DNA of 64,000 nucleotides, from the NCBI RefSeq assembly GCF_022809715.1, contig NZ_CP094460.1, forward strand, positions 558,001 through 622,000. The letters run 5' to 3'. The stretch is from Burkholderia pyrrocinia. GTDB lineage: Bacteria > Pseudomonadota > Gammaproteobacteria > Burkholderiales > Burkholderiaceae. Shown here piece by piece: positions 52,187-60,930 of the stretch. Position 1 is the stretch's first letter; every line of letters begins with the position of its first letter. The notes below the pieces were generated by a model that had not been told where the DNA came from, did no database searches, and saw nothing but the letters and a program-made list of their open reading frames with translations. The translations under genes and the position numbers were made by a program.

Positions 52187-54370
52187 TCAATGGCGATGCC
52201 GGTTGAACGGCGCGTCCTTGTCCAGCAGCGCGCTGCGCATGAAGTGCAGGCAGCCGACGATCCGCTGCATGCGGCGTCGCTCGTCGGGCACGGCGTACCA
52301 CGCCTGCAGCGTGTGCTGAGCGGCGCGGATCGCGAGATTCACCGATTTCAGCGTGCGCGCATGGTGGCCGGGCGTCGGATCGTCGAAGAAGCGCGGCAGC
52401 TCGTGCAGCACCGCGTCGATCGAACTGGTCCAGCGCAGCATCTGCGGCGGTTTCGCTTCGCAGAACGCGTGCAGTTCGTCGCGCAGGTCGATCACCGCAT
52501 GTCCGACCTCGAGCGTCGACAGCATCCAGCGCAACGCGTCGCGATGCTGCCGCGTGCGTCGCACGAGCAGCGTGCGCAACTGCGCCATCAGGTCGTGCGT
52601 GCTCGACTGGAAGCGCTGCGCGAGGCCGTCCGGCGCGCCTTCGCACGCAAGCGTGACCTGGCGGCGCAGATCGTGCGCGATGCGGCCCGTGAGCCACGGC
52701 ATGTGGGTGGGGAACACGACCGCGAACACGAGCGAGCACGCGAGCATCGCGACGACGACGGCCAGCCCGTTGTTGATCAGCACCTCGGGCGTATACGCGA
52801 TCGCGTTGTCGGGTCCCGCAAGCAGGCAGAAGAACACCGCGAAGCCGATCCCGTAGCCGGACAGCCCCGGCCGCATCGCGAGAAACGCGCCGAGGCCGAG
52901 CACCGGCGCGAGCGTCGCGCACAGCAGCGGGAAGCCGTCGATGTTCGGATACACGTAGCACAGGAACAGGTAGCCGACGGCAGTCGCGAACGCCGCGCCG
53001 ACGCCCATCTGCGCGACGAACTTCGGTGCGCGCGGCGACGTCGAGCTGAGCGCGCATGCAATCGCGGTGGCGATCACCGCGAGCGAGCCGCTCGGCCATT
53101 CCGACGCGATCCAGAACGCGCTCATCGCACCGACGGCGATGACCGTGCGCAGGAACGCGAAGCCGACGAAGAACGAATTGGTCTTCACCGCGTAATGCGT
53201 GACCGAGCGCTCGAATGCGTGATCGTCCTGGTCGAGCGATGCGTAGGTATCGGCGTAGCCGAGATACTCGCCGATGAAGCGGTACAGCAGCTCGATCGCG
53301 GTATCGAAATCGAGCAGGCCGCCGGCCGCGTGTTCCTCGATGGTCCGCCGCGACGCGCGCGCGGCCTTCGGCAACGCGCCGTGGAAGCGGCGCAGTTCGA
53401 GCATCGCGCCGGTGGCCGGTGCGATGCCGTGCTGCCGCTCGTCGCGCAATGCGGCGAACCGCTGCGCGAGCGCGTCGACGTGCGGCGCCAGTGCGTCGAG
53501 CACCGCGTCCGAACCGTTCGCGCGCAGGCGCTTGACGAGCTGGTGCAGCGCATGCAGCCGCGTGCATGCGTTCATGAACTCGCTGTTCAGCCGTGCGAGC
53601 CGGCGGCTGCGCGCGCGAATGTGCGGATCCTCGAACGACGCGAATGCACGGTTCGCTTCGAAGCCGACGATGTCGTCGACGAAATCGGCGAAGCGCCGTT
53701 CGAAATCGCCGCGTGCGACGCCGCCCGCGAGTGCGCCGGCCGTGAACGCCGCGAACGTCGTGTGGCGTGTGTTCAGCGAACGCATCAGCGCTTTCGCGGA
53801 ACTGAGCGGCAGGATCAACGCGCTGACCGCGCCCGAGCATGCGATGCCGAGCGCAACTTCCGCGGCGCGCGTGAGCGCGGACTGGAACAGCGTCTGCGGC
53901 GTCATTACGGCCGGCAGGCCGATCAGCGCGGCCGTGTAGCCGGCGAGCACGAAGCCGTACCAGCGGAAGTGGCGGTTGCGCACCGCCAGCGCGATGCAGC
54001 CGCCGATCCACAGCGTGATGCCGGCCATGTACAGCTCGGGCTGCTGCGCGAACAGCCCGCCGAGCGCGAGCGCGCCGACGAGGCCGGCCGCCGTGCCGAG
54101 CACGCGGTAGAAACTCTTCGCGAACACCATCCCCGACAGCGGCTGCATCAGCACGAACACGGTCGTCATCGCCGTGCGCGGCTGCGACATCTCGAGACGC
54201 ATCGCGATGCCCATCGCAAGGAGCGCCGCGAACACGGTCTTCGCGAGGTGCAGCCAGATCAAGCCGTCGCTGACGGCCCAGTCGCGGGCCGCGTCGCCGA
54301 GCGGATCAAGCCATGCTCTCCATCGTGCCGGTTCGATGGAAGTTCGCTCGATCGCAGGTTGTGGCTTCAT
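52187..54370 (-). CDS. FUSC/AaeB-type aromatic acid efflux permease
   Basis: 727-aa protein with two hydrophobic blocks of about five to six helices (residues 25-170 and 395-545) separated and followed by large soluble regions, the plan of the FUSC family including AaeB (p-hydroxybenzoate efflux) and YccC. RTVIAVGAMSAFWIASEW marks the second membrane block. Such pumps pair with LysR regulators responding to aromatic acids; here a LysR gene is divergent 200 bp away, as aaeR is to aaeXAB. An AaeA-type adaptor is not adjacent. Confidence 0.88.
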   Translation of the reverse strand: MKPQPAIERTSIEPARWRAWLDPLGDAARDWAVSDGLIWLHLAKTVFAALLAMGIAMRLEMSQPRTAMTTVFVLMQPLSGMVFAKSFYRVLGTAAGLVGALALGGLFAQQPELYMAGITLWIGGCIALAVRNRHFRWYGFVLAGYTAALIGLPAVMTPQTLFQSALTRAAEVALGIACSGAVSALILPLSSAKALMRSLNTRHTTFAAFTAGALAGGVARGDFERRFADFVDDIVGFEANRAFASFEDPHIRARSRRLARLNSEFMNACTRLHALHQLVKRLRANGSDAVLDALAPHVDALAQRFAALRDERQHGIAPATGAMLELRRFHGALPKAARASRRTIEEHAAGGLLDFDTAIELLYRFIGEYLGYADTYASLDQDDHAFERSVTHYAVKTNSFFVGFAFLRTVIAVGAMSAFWIASEWPSGSLAVIATAIACALSSTSPRAPKFVAQMGVGAAFATAVGYLFLCYVYPNIDGFPLLCATLAPVLGLGAFLAMRPGLSGYGIGFAVFFCLLAGPDNAIAYTPEVLINNGLAVVVAMLACSLVFAVVFPTHMPWLTGRIAHDLRRQVTLACEGAPDGLAQRFQSSTHDLMAQLRTLLVRRTRQHRDALRWMLSTLEVGHAVIDLRDELHAFCEAKPPQMLRWTSSIDAVLHELPRFFDDPTPGHHARTLKSVNLAIRAAQHTLQAWYAVPDERRRMQRIVGCLHFMRSALLDKDAPFNRHRH

Positions 54371-54571
54371 GAAAAGAGGTGGCCCGTGCAGGGCCGGGCA
54401 CGGTGCCGCGGCGCATCCGAACGGGTCCGTTCGACTGGTGAGGCGCCGATTGTAGGAGTGCGGCGCCCGCGCATTAACGCAGCTGCCGGGAAACGATAGT
54501 TGCAGCCGGAGTAACAATCTGTCGCATCCAGTGGAGGAAAATAGCGGCTCCGCTACAGGTTGCTCACAGGA

Positions 54572-55519
54572 ATGGATACCCTACAAAACATGCGGGTGTT
54601 TTCGCGCGTCGTCGAGACCGGCAGCTTCACGGCCGCCGCACAATCGCTGAATTCGACGACGGGCGCGATGTCGCGCGCGGTGTCGGAGCTCGAGGCGCGC
54701 CTGCGCACCCGTCTGATGAATCGCTCGACGCGCCGCCTCGCGCTGACGTCGGCCGGCGAAAGCTATCTACGGCGCTGCCGCCAGATCCTCGCCGACGTCG
54801 ACCGCGCGGAAGAAGAGGCGAGCTGCGCGCACGAACGGCCGGCCGGCGTGCTGCGCATGCACAGCTTCGCGAGTGTCGGCCATCACTATGTATTGCCCAC
54901 ACTGACGCGCTATCACGCGCAGTTCCCGGGCGTGTCGATCGAACTGTCGCTGTCGCAGCGCATGCCCGACCTGTTCGACGGCACGAGCGACATGGCCGTC
55001 GTGACCGCGTCGTCGCTGCCCGATTCGGAACTGGTATCGCACCTGCTCGGCTCGACGTTCAGCATCCTGTGCGCGTCTCCCGACTATGTGAAACGGCACG
55101 GCGCGCCGGCCCGTCCGCAGGATCTCGCCGCGCACGCGTGCCTGACGCTGTGTACGCCCGCGTTCCCGACGCACGAATGGGTGCTCGAAGGGCCAGAAGG
55201 CGTCGAGCAGATCCACGTCGCCGGGCCGGTGCAGACCAATACGGCCGAATCGCTCGCACTCGCGATCCGCGACGGCATCGGGATCGGCATGCTGCCGCTG
55301 TACTCGGCAATCGACGCACTGCGCGACGGCACGCTCGTGCGCGTGCTGCCCGCGCATATCCTGCAGAAGATGAACGTGTATGCGCTGTATCCGTCGCGCC
55401 GCTTCGTCGACGCGAAGGTGCGGACCTGGGTCGAGATGCTGCGCGCGCAGGTGCCGGGGATGATCGCGCGCGACGTCGAGATGCTGAACGCGATCGACCG
55501 CGAACCGCAGGCCGCCTGA
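54572..55519 (+). CDS. LysR-family regulator (divergent from FUSC exporter)
   Basis: 315-aa LysR protein: MDTLQNMRVFSRVVETGSFTAAAQ... with recognition helix TTGAMSRAVSELE (residues about 28-40), then an effector domain of CrgA/AaeR-like type. ATG 54572 is preferred to the one four codons earlier. Nearness to the AaeB-like exporter gene suggests it senses an aromatic carboxylic acid. The intergenic segment contains GTAACAATCTGTCGC, which resembles part of a T-N11-A LysR box but is not symmetrical enough to call. Confidence 0.9.
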   Translation: MDTLQNMRVFSRVVETGSFTAAAQSLNSTTGAMSRAVSELEARLRTRLMNRSTRRLALTSAGESYLRRCRQILADVDRAEEEASCAHERPAGVLRMHSFASVGHHYVLPTLTRYHAQFPGVSIELSLSQRMPDLFDGTSDMAVVTASSLPDSELVSHLLGSTFSILCASPDYVKRHGAPARPQDLAAHACLTLCTPAFPTHEWVLEGPEGVEQIHVAGPVQTNTAESLALAIRDGIGIGMLPLYSAIDALRDGTLVRVLPAHILQKMNVYALYPSRRFVDAKVRTWVEMLRAQVPGMIARDVEMLNAIDREPQAA

Positions 55520-55651
55520 GCGCCGGATGCGCAGCGGGACGTCGATACGTTGCGTGGGTCGGTGATTGCACGACACGCTTCTTCGTGCAGACGCAACATG
55601 CGCGCCGCCCGCAGCACACGATTCATGCGGGCGGGGCGCTTCATCACATCG

Positions 55652-55951
55652 TCACAGCGCGGGCTTCGCCGCCGTGCCCGATTCGGTTGCCGGCTCGCCG
55701 GCCGGGCCGTATGCGGCCTGCGCAGCCTTCCGCTCCGCGAGACGCTTCGCCTGCAGTCGTTCCTGCGCCGCCATGATGTCTTCCGGATAGTTGCCGGCTT
55801 CACCGCGCGCCGGGTTGTAGCCGACCGACTCGAGGTCGACCAGTTCCTGCAGCACCTGCGCGCGCGTGACGGGCGACTTCGCCGACTGGGCGAACGACAG
55901 GGCCGGTGCGGCAAGCAGGACGGCAGCGGCGGCGGTAACGACAAGCGATTT
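55652..55951 (-). CDS. DUF4148-family exported protein
   Basis: 99-aa secreted protein of the Burkholderia-wide DUF4148 family. A signal peptide (KSLVVTAAAAVLLAAPALSFA) is followed by a short helical domain with the family signature VTRAQVLQELVDLESVGYNP and an Ala/Gln-rich tail. The start is GTG 55951, set by CAGGAGAACC just upstream. Function unknown; periplasmic. Convergent with the LysR gene. Confidence 0.9.
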   Translation of the reverse strand, partial: KSLVVTAAAAVLLAAPALSFAQSAKSPVTRAQVLQELVDLESVGYNPARGEAGNYPEDIMAAQERLQAKRLAERKAAQAAYGPAGEPATESGTAAKPAL

Positions 55952-56113
55952 CACAAGGTTCTCCTGGGTGACGGGTAGACGTTCGGTTCGATGCGCGATG
56001 CGCGCCCCGACCTTCGATACGAGTCTACGCAGCGCTTGTGCGCGCAAAAACCCCGATTCCAGGCAGGCTGCCTTCCAGATGGAACAACATTGACGCGCGT
56101 CGCTCGCAGCGAC

Positions 56114-56139
56114 CGAACCCGCGTGCGAACGCGGGTTCG
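56114..56139 (-). terminator. hairpin downstream of the porin gene
   Basis: A perfect 11-bp stem CGAACCCGCGT/ACGCGGGTTCG closes a 4-base loop; read on the plus strand the loop is GCGA, a stable GNRA tetraloop, and TCGC on the minus strand. It lies 31 bp past the porin stop codon. No strong T-run follows, but the stem alone is very stable. Confidence 0.65.
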
Positions 56140-56169
56140 TTGCCGGCGGGCGACGTGGCGTCACATCGG

Positions 56170-57312
56170 TCAGAACCGCGTGCGCATGCCGATCGCGCCG
56201 ACGATCTGGTTCGGCGTGCTCGACGCGCCGCCCGAACCGTTGATGAACGCCTGGTAGCCGCGTCCCGACGCATGCTGGTACATCGCTTCCGCATACAGGT
56301 CGGTGCGGCGCGACAGCTTGTACACGGCCTGCAGGTCGACCTGGTGCCACTTCGGATCGGTACCGTGCTTGCTGTCCGGGTTCGACACGCTGGCGTCCGT
56401 GTACACGTAAGCCGCGCCGAGGCTGACGGCCGGCGTCACTGCATAACGCACGTTCACGTCGTAGTTGTTGAACGCGACCTGGCCGGTGGAGCCGAACGAG
56501 CCCGTGTTGTCGTACTGCGAGCGCGTATAGACGAAGCCGACGGTCGCCGGGCCGAACACGTAGCTGACGCCGCCGCCGTACGAGCGCATGCGGTCCGAGC
56601 CGATCGACCAGCCGCCCTGGTTCACGCTCTTCGCCTCGGCCGAATCGGTCGCGCCGGGGCTCGCGCTCGTCGAGCCCTTCGTGCCGTTCATCTGCAGGTA
56701 CGCGCCGGCCAGCTTCAACGGGCCGTTCGTGTAGCTCGCCGCGACGCTGTACGCGCGGTTCGCGCTGAAGTTCGTCGAGTTGGAGAACGCGTACATTGCG
56801 CCGACCTTGAAGCCCGCGACCGTATCGCTCGTGTACTTGACCGCGTTGTTGATACGCAGCGAGTGGTTCAGGTTGTCGTTGTCGAACGGATGCGCGAAGC
56901 CCGCATCGCCGAAGTCGCCGGCCGTCGCGGACAGCGGCGCGACGAAGTCGACCATCGTGTCGTACTGGCGGCCGAGCGTCAGCGTGCCGTAGCCGTTACC
57001 GCTCAGGCCGACATACGCGTGGCGGCCGAACAGCTTGCCGTCCTGGCCGAGTGCGCCGTTGTTCGCGTTGAAGCCGTTCTCCAGCACGAACAGCGCCTTC
57101 ACGCCGCCGCCGAGATCCTCGGTGCCGCGCAGGCCGAAGCGGCTGCCGTTGATCGTGCCGGTCGTCAGGCGCCACAGCGATGCGCCGCCTGCGTTGTTGG
57201 TATACGCGATGCCGGCGTCGATCAGGCCGTACAGCGTGACCGAGCTTTGCGCGTGGGCGAGCGGGGCGAACAGCGAGGCCGCGCAAGCGCCGGCGATGAG
57301 GGTTTTTTTCAT
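56170..57312 (-). CDS. general outer-membrane porin (OmpC-like, 16-strand type)
   Basis: 380-aa betaproteobacterial trimeric porin. Signal peptide MKKTLIAGACAASLFAPLAHA, then SSVTLYGLIDAGI, the standard first strand; the SRFGLRGTEDLGGG and GRQYDTMVDF strands, a long constriction loop 3 region near SATAGDFGDAGFAHPFDND, and the C-terminal Phe (GMRTRF) needed for Bam assembly are all present. A -10-like TATACT (57357-57362, minus strand) lies 45 bp upstream of the start. Confidence 0.94.
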   Translation of the reverse strand: MKKTLIAGACAASLFAPLAHAQSSVTLYGLIDAGIAYTNNAGGASLWRLTTGTINGSRFGLRGTEDLGGGVKALFVLENGFNANNGALGQDGKLFGRHAYVGLSGNGYGTLTLGRQYDTMVDFVAPLSATAGDFGDAGFAHPFDNDNLNHSLRINNAVKYTSDTVAGFKVGAMYAFSNSTNFSANRAYSVAASYTNGPLKLAGAYLQMNGTKGSTSASPGATDSAEAKSVNQGGWSIGSDRMRSYGGGVSYVFGPATVGFVYTRSQYDNTGSFGSTGQVAFNNYDVNVRYAVTPAVSLGAAYVYTDASVSNPDSKHGTDPKWHQVDLQAVYKLSRRTDLYAEAMYQHASGRGYQAFINGSGGASSTPNQIVGAIGMRTRF

Positions 57313-57621
57313 GGTGAGGCTCCTGCGTGTGGGACTGGAAACGAAAGTTCGGCGCAAGTATAGGAATGCACGGCGCGCGCTAGGCCGCCTGGGCCGCGAG
57401 CGCACCTTTCCGAATCCTGCAAGAGTCCTTCACAAAACTGACACGACGCGCCGCGCGCACCCGAGGCCGGTCGTTTTTGCGTTATCGCGCGCGGGCAGCA
57501 TCCGTTTGAGGCGTGCCGTCTGTCGCGCCGTTGCAACATGCGCGGGGCGCGGCGCGGCGGTTGATCGGTTCGGCCGACGCGCGGAGAATGAGCCTCTCGT
57601 GCCCACGACCGGAGACACACG
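57313..57621. other. gap between porin and VOC genes
   Basis: 309 bp holding both divergent promoters. Besides the porin -10-like TATACT I see nothing else; no ORF here is convincing. Confidence 0.5.
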
Positions 57622-58083
57622 ATGCCCCAGCCCGACCGCCATCCGCCGATCAGCGCCGCCGTGTACTACCGCGATCCGGGCGCCGCGCTCGAATGGCTGG
57701 AGCGCGCGTTCGGCTTCGCACGCGGCATCGTCGTCCGTACGCCTGAAGGCGAGGTCACGCATGCGGAGCTCACGCATCGCGGCGGCGTCGTGATGATCGG
57801 CGGACACTGGGCCGATTTCGTTGCGATCCCGCAAGAGATCGGCGGCAGGAACACGCAAAGCGTGCACGTGCAGCTTGCCGACGGCCTCGATGCGCATTGC
57901 GAACACGCGCGGCAGGCCGGCGCGGAAATCCTGCAGGAACCGGCCGACCAGTTCTATGGAGACCGTACCTATCGCGCGCGCGATCCGGAGCAGCACGTGT
58001 GGACGTTCGGCCAGCACGTGCGCGACGTGACGCCCGAGCAGGCGGCTGCCGAGACGGGCCTGACGTTCGAAGGCTGGTCTTGA
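57622..58083 (+). CDS. VOC-family glyoxalase/bleomycin-resistance-like protein
   Basis: 153-aa protein with one vicinal-oxygen-chelate fold (two beta-alpha-beta-beta-beta halves). The first half starts PPISAAVYYRDPGAALEWLERAFGF and the second near NTQSVHVQLADGLDAH; the final strand is DRTYRARDPEQHVWTFGQ. Family members bind a metal or sequester antibiotics; here no metal-ligand set is complete enough to choose. GGAGACACACG precedes the ATG. Confidence 0.85.
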   Translation: MPQPDRHPPISAAVYYRDPGAALEWLERAFGFARGIVVRTPEGEVTHAELTHRGGVVMIGGHWADFVAIPQEIGGRNTQSVHVQLADGLDAHCEHARQAGAEILQEPADQFYGDRTYRARDPEQHVWTFGQHVRDVTPEQAAAETGLTFEGWS

Positions 58084-58184
58084 TGCGCGGTGCGTGCTTT
58101 TTCTATAGATGCGGCGTGAACCGGAGCACATCACTTATCCGGATCGACCGGGTTGATGCGGAATGTGGCGACAAGCCGTCCATG

Positions 58185-58209
58185 CTCATGTATTCATGAA
58201 ATACATGAG
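58185..58209. promoter_or_regulatory. perfect 10-bp dyad upstream of the CLC gene
   Basis: CTCATGTATT and AATACATGAG frame a 5-base centre (CATGA). This is AT-rich against the local background. The site ends 18 bp upstream of the -35 of the CLC promoter, the place where an activator would bind. Confidence 0.7.
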
Positions 58210-58227
58210 TCGATTCGAAAAATACGT

Positions 58228-58256
58228 TTGTCACATGAGAGGCGCGAGCCTACGAT
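58228..58256 (+). promoter_or_regulatory. promoter of the CLC gene
   Basis: TTGTCA (-35, five of six consensus bases) and TACGAT (-10, four of six) separated by exactly 17 bp, about 60 bp before the CLC ATG at 58318. Confidence 0.6.
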
Positions 58257-58317
58257 GCGGTCCTGACGACGGCACGCGTGTTGCGCGCCGTCCTTTCGAT
58301 CCCTGTTCGCCGACCTC

Positions 58318-59652
58318 ATGCGCCTCGATCTCCCGTCCGCTCCCGCATCCGCTTCCCCGTCCGCCGGCCCGTTCGCGCGCGTGGCCGTCGTCACGATCCT
58401 GACCGGCGTCGGCGCGGGCCTCGGCGGCATGCTGCTCGCGTTGCTGCTGCATGCGATCCAGCACATTGCGTACGGTTACAGCATCGCGCACGTGATCGGC
58501 ACCGAGAGCTTCCTCACCGGCGTGACCGATGCCGATCCGTTGCGCCGGCTCGCGGTGCTGATCGTCTGCGGAATCGTCGCCGGCGGCGGCTGGTGGGCGC
58601 TTTACCGGTACGGCCGGCCGCTCGTCAGCATTCGCCGCGCGGTGCGTGCGGCCGATCCGCGGATGCCGTTCGTCAGCACGACGATCCACGCGCTGCTGCA
58701 GATCGTCACCGTCGCGCTCGGTTCGCCGCTCGGCCGCGAAGTCGCGCCGCGCGAGATCGGTTCGCTGCTTGCCGGGCAGCTCGCGCATCGCGCTGGGCTC
58801 ACGCCAGACGACTGCCGGCTGATGGTTGCGTGCGGTGCCGGCGCCGGCCTCGCGGCTGTCTACAACGTGCCGCTCGGCGGCGCGATCTTCGTGCTCGAAG
58901 TGCTGCTCGGCACGTTCGAACTGCGTGCGCTGATCGTCGCGGTCGTGACGTCGGCGATCGCGGCGGCCGTCGCGTGGCTCGGCCTCGGCAACGAACACCA
59001 GTACACGGTTCCCGCGTTCGCGCTGAGCACGCCGCTCGTCGCCTGGTCGATCGGCTGCGGGCCGCTGTTCGGCTTCGCCGCGTACGGCTTCGTGCGGCTC
59101 ACGACCCGCGCGCGGGCGAACGCGCCGAAAGACTGGCGGCTGCCGGTGCTCGCGCTGGTCAACTTCGCGGTGATCGGCATGCTCGCGATGCGGTTTCCGC
59201 AACTGCTCGGCAACGGCAAGGGGCCGGCGTCGCTCGGCTTCGACGGCACGCTGACGATCGGCCTCGCGGCGACGCTGCTCGTGCTGAAGGTGCTGATCGA
59301 GGCGGGCAGCCTGCGCGCGGGCGCGGAGGGCGGCCTGCTGACGCCGGGCCTCGCGAACGGCGCACTGCTCGGCGTCGTGCTCGGCGGGCTGTGGAGTCTC
59401 GTCTGGCCGGGCGCATCGATCGGCGGGTGTGCGCTGATCGGCGCGACTGCTTTTCTCGCCGCGTCGATGCAGATGCCGATCACGGCGGTCGTGCTGCTGC
59501 TCGAATTCACACGCGCGAATCACGACAGCCTCGTGCCGATGCTGCTTGCGGTGGCCGGGTCGCTTGTTGCGTACCGGTTTGCGGAGGGGCTGGGCGAGCG
59601 GCGGGCGAAGGCGATTGCGATGGTGGGCGAACACTCGGCGGCGACGCGCTAA
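58318..59652 (+). CDS. divergent CLC-family chloride channel/transporter
   Basis: 444-aa CLC protein with the family's paired-helix repeats. The GREGP-type loop reads GREVAPREIG, so the external gating Glu (Glu148 of E. coli ClcA) is Glu141. The region AAVYNVPLGGAIFVLEVLL aligns with the ClcA segment holding Glu202-Glu203; here Glu194 is kept but the internal proton-transfer position is Val195. I also cannot find the GSGIP motif that bears Ser107. The GGLLTPGLANG segment matches GIFAP. No cytoplasmic CBS domains. These changes suggest a channel-like or uncoupled member rather than a classical chloride/proton antiporter. Confidence 0.85.
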   Translation: MRLDLPSAPASASPSAGPFARVAVVTILTGVGAGLGGMLLALLLHAIQHIAYGYSIAHVIGTESFLTGVTDADPLRRLAVLIVCGIVAGGGWWALYRYGRPLVSIRRAVRAADPRMPFVSTTIHALLQIVTVALGSPLGREVAPREIGSLLAGQLAHRAGLTPDDCRLMVACGAGAGLAAVYNVPLGGAIFVLEVLLGTFELRALIVAVVTSAIAAAVAWLGLGNEHQYTVPAFALSTPLVAWSIGCGPLFGFAAYGFVRLTTRARANAPKDWRLPVLALVNFAVIGMLAMRFPQLLGNGKGPASLGFDGTLTIGLAATLLVLKVLIEAGSLRAGAEGGLLTPGLANGALLGVVLGGLWSLVWPGASIGGCALIGATAFLAASMQMPITAVVLLLEFTRANHDSLVPMLLAVAGSLVAYRFAEGLGERRAKAIAMVGEHSAATR

Positions 59653-59952
59653 CGCGTACGAGCGATCAAAGGCCGGACAACGCCAGCGCATTCGTCGCCA
59701 GCAAGCCACCGAAAATTAACGATTTGCATTCGTTCTGGCGCATGCCGTTGCGGTGGGGACTCGCGCGGAACGACGAAGCTGTAACGATCGGGAGCGCAAG
59801 CCGGGAGTTGCTTCAACGGAACAGCAAGAGATCGATCAATTGTGCCGGGACGCATTCTCGTAGCAACTGTCGACCCGGTGAGCCTGTTTCCCTCCCCGTG
59901 TCATTCAAGATAGCCTCGGCCGCTCGGTCAATTTCAAACTATCTGAGAGAAA
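59653..59952. other. gap before the low-GC pair
   Basis: 300 bp without a convincing gene. GC content falls toward the right, and the tail is AT-rich (59900-59952), likely holding the promoter of the next operon. No repeats, integrase or tRNA mark an insertion boundary. Confidence 0.5.
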
Positions 59953-60390
59953 ATGGCGAATACGTACAAGTACGGCATTCACGAGGGCTTGAGCCGTGAA
60001 GAATTGCTCTTCCTGATCTTCATCGAAGAGACTGGCAAGGAGTTGGGTGTAGACGATGCGGTCGGTATTGCGATGGTGTTACTGGGCCAGCGCTTCATCC
60101 CGACTTGCGGCAAGTTCGCGAACGCCGTCAAGGGCACCTCCATCGCGTCTGTCGTTTCCCGTCGTATGCTGCCGTACGAGCTGAAGCACCGGATTTTGCC
60201 TACCGTTACGTCGTTCACGAGTCTTATCATGTTGCGCATCAAGTTCACACGGAATATCGGCGCATTTGTCGGGCGCGCGATACCCGGAGTTGGTTGGGTA
60301 ATCCTGGCCACGGATGTATCGCTGATCACTTACCGAACGGTTAGCGCCTACAACAGCATGGTGAAGCCCGAGGATCGTCTGTATGGCTGA
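59953..60390 (+). CDS. small membrane protein of unknown function, paired with DUF1493 gene
   Basis: 145-aa protein. The N-terminal half (residues 1-70) is soluble-looking with two helices; two hydrophobic stretches follow, at about residues 83-98 (TVTSFTSLIMLRI) and 108-125 (GRAIPGVGWVILATDVSLI). The C-terminus is charged (VKPEDRLYG). There is no signal peptide. Codon use is clearly less GC-rich than neighbours. Its stop overlaps the start of the DUF1493 gene by 8 bases, so the two are coupled. I know no characterised family. In enterobacteria DUF1493 genes also often follow a small membrane-protein gene, so this may be a partner in an unstudied two-gene system. Confidence 0.7.
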   Translation: MANTYKYGIHEGLSREELLFLIFIEETGKELGVDDAVGIAMVLLGQRFIPTCGKFANAVKGTSIASVVSRRMLPYELKHRILPTVTSFTSLIMLRIKFTRNIGAFVGRAIPGVGWVILATDVSLITYRTVSAYNSMVKPEDRLYG

Positions 60391-60730
60391 CGCATGGAAG
60401 AGTCTCGAAGCGTTTATCACGGCCGATGTCGGCAGGCTTCCGGTCGATCGAACCGAACTGACGCGGGACACGGACCTCTATCACGATCTCGACCTGGAGC
60501 CGGGCGACATCGACGAGCTCGTCAGGCAATGGGCCGTGACGTTTGGCGTCGACCTGTCCGCGTTCGACATCCACTATTACTACCCGTCCGCGAAACTCGG
60601 CATCGGATCGTTCCTCGCGGCGGTCGTCAAATCTCCGTTCAGTAACAAGGCGCGCGAGACGTTGGGCGGACGGTCACTGACGCTCGGAATGATGGAAGAG
60701 GCGATGGAGCGAGGGCGCTGGGAGCCATGA
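60383..60730 (+). CDS. DUF1493-family acyl-carrier-like protein
   Basis: 115-aa cytoplasmic protein of the DUF1493 family, with an acyl-carrier-protein-like helical pattern. The opening WKSLEAFITADVG and RDTDLYHDLDLEPGDIDELVRQW fit helices I and II. The position where ACPs have Asp-Ser-Leu with a phosphopantetheinylated Ser reads Asp-Ile-Asp, so it cannot carry a prosthetic group. Translationally coupled to the membrane-protein gene (8-bp overlap, GAGGATCG upstream). Function unknown. Confidence 0.75.
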   Translation: MADAWKSLEAFITADVGRLPVDRTELTRDTDLYHDLDLEPGDIDELVRQWAVTFGVDLSAFDIHYYYPSAKLGIGSFLAAVVKSPFSNKARETLGGRSLTLGMMEEAMERGRWEP

Positions 60731-60750
60731 TCCGTCAGGCGTTGCATGCT

Positions 60751-60805
60751 GCGGGCCGGATGCCTGTTTTTGCGTGCGCGCCTTCCGTCACGAATTCCGG
60801 CCCGC
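60751..60805. repeat. long-loop inverted repeat after DUF1493 gene
   Basis: Perfect 10-bp arms GCGGGCCGGA/TCCGGCCCGC enclose 35 bases that include a T-run (TTTTT near 60767-60771). It begins 20 bp after the DUF1493 stop and may act as a terminator or as a boundary of the low-GC patch. Confidence 0.45.
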
Positions 60806-60930
60806 GACGTGTTTCATTGAGCTTCGCCGAAAGGCTTTCGGATCAACGGCAATAGGTGTCGTGACCACTGTTACTTCAACGAGCCCGGCGCACGGTATCG
60901 TCCGGATCGTGTGAATTTCTGGAGTCTGTC

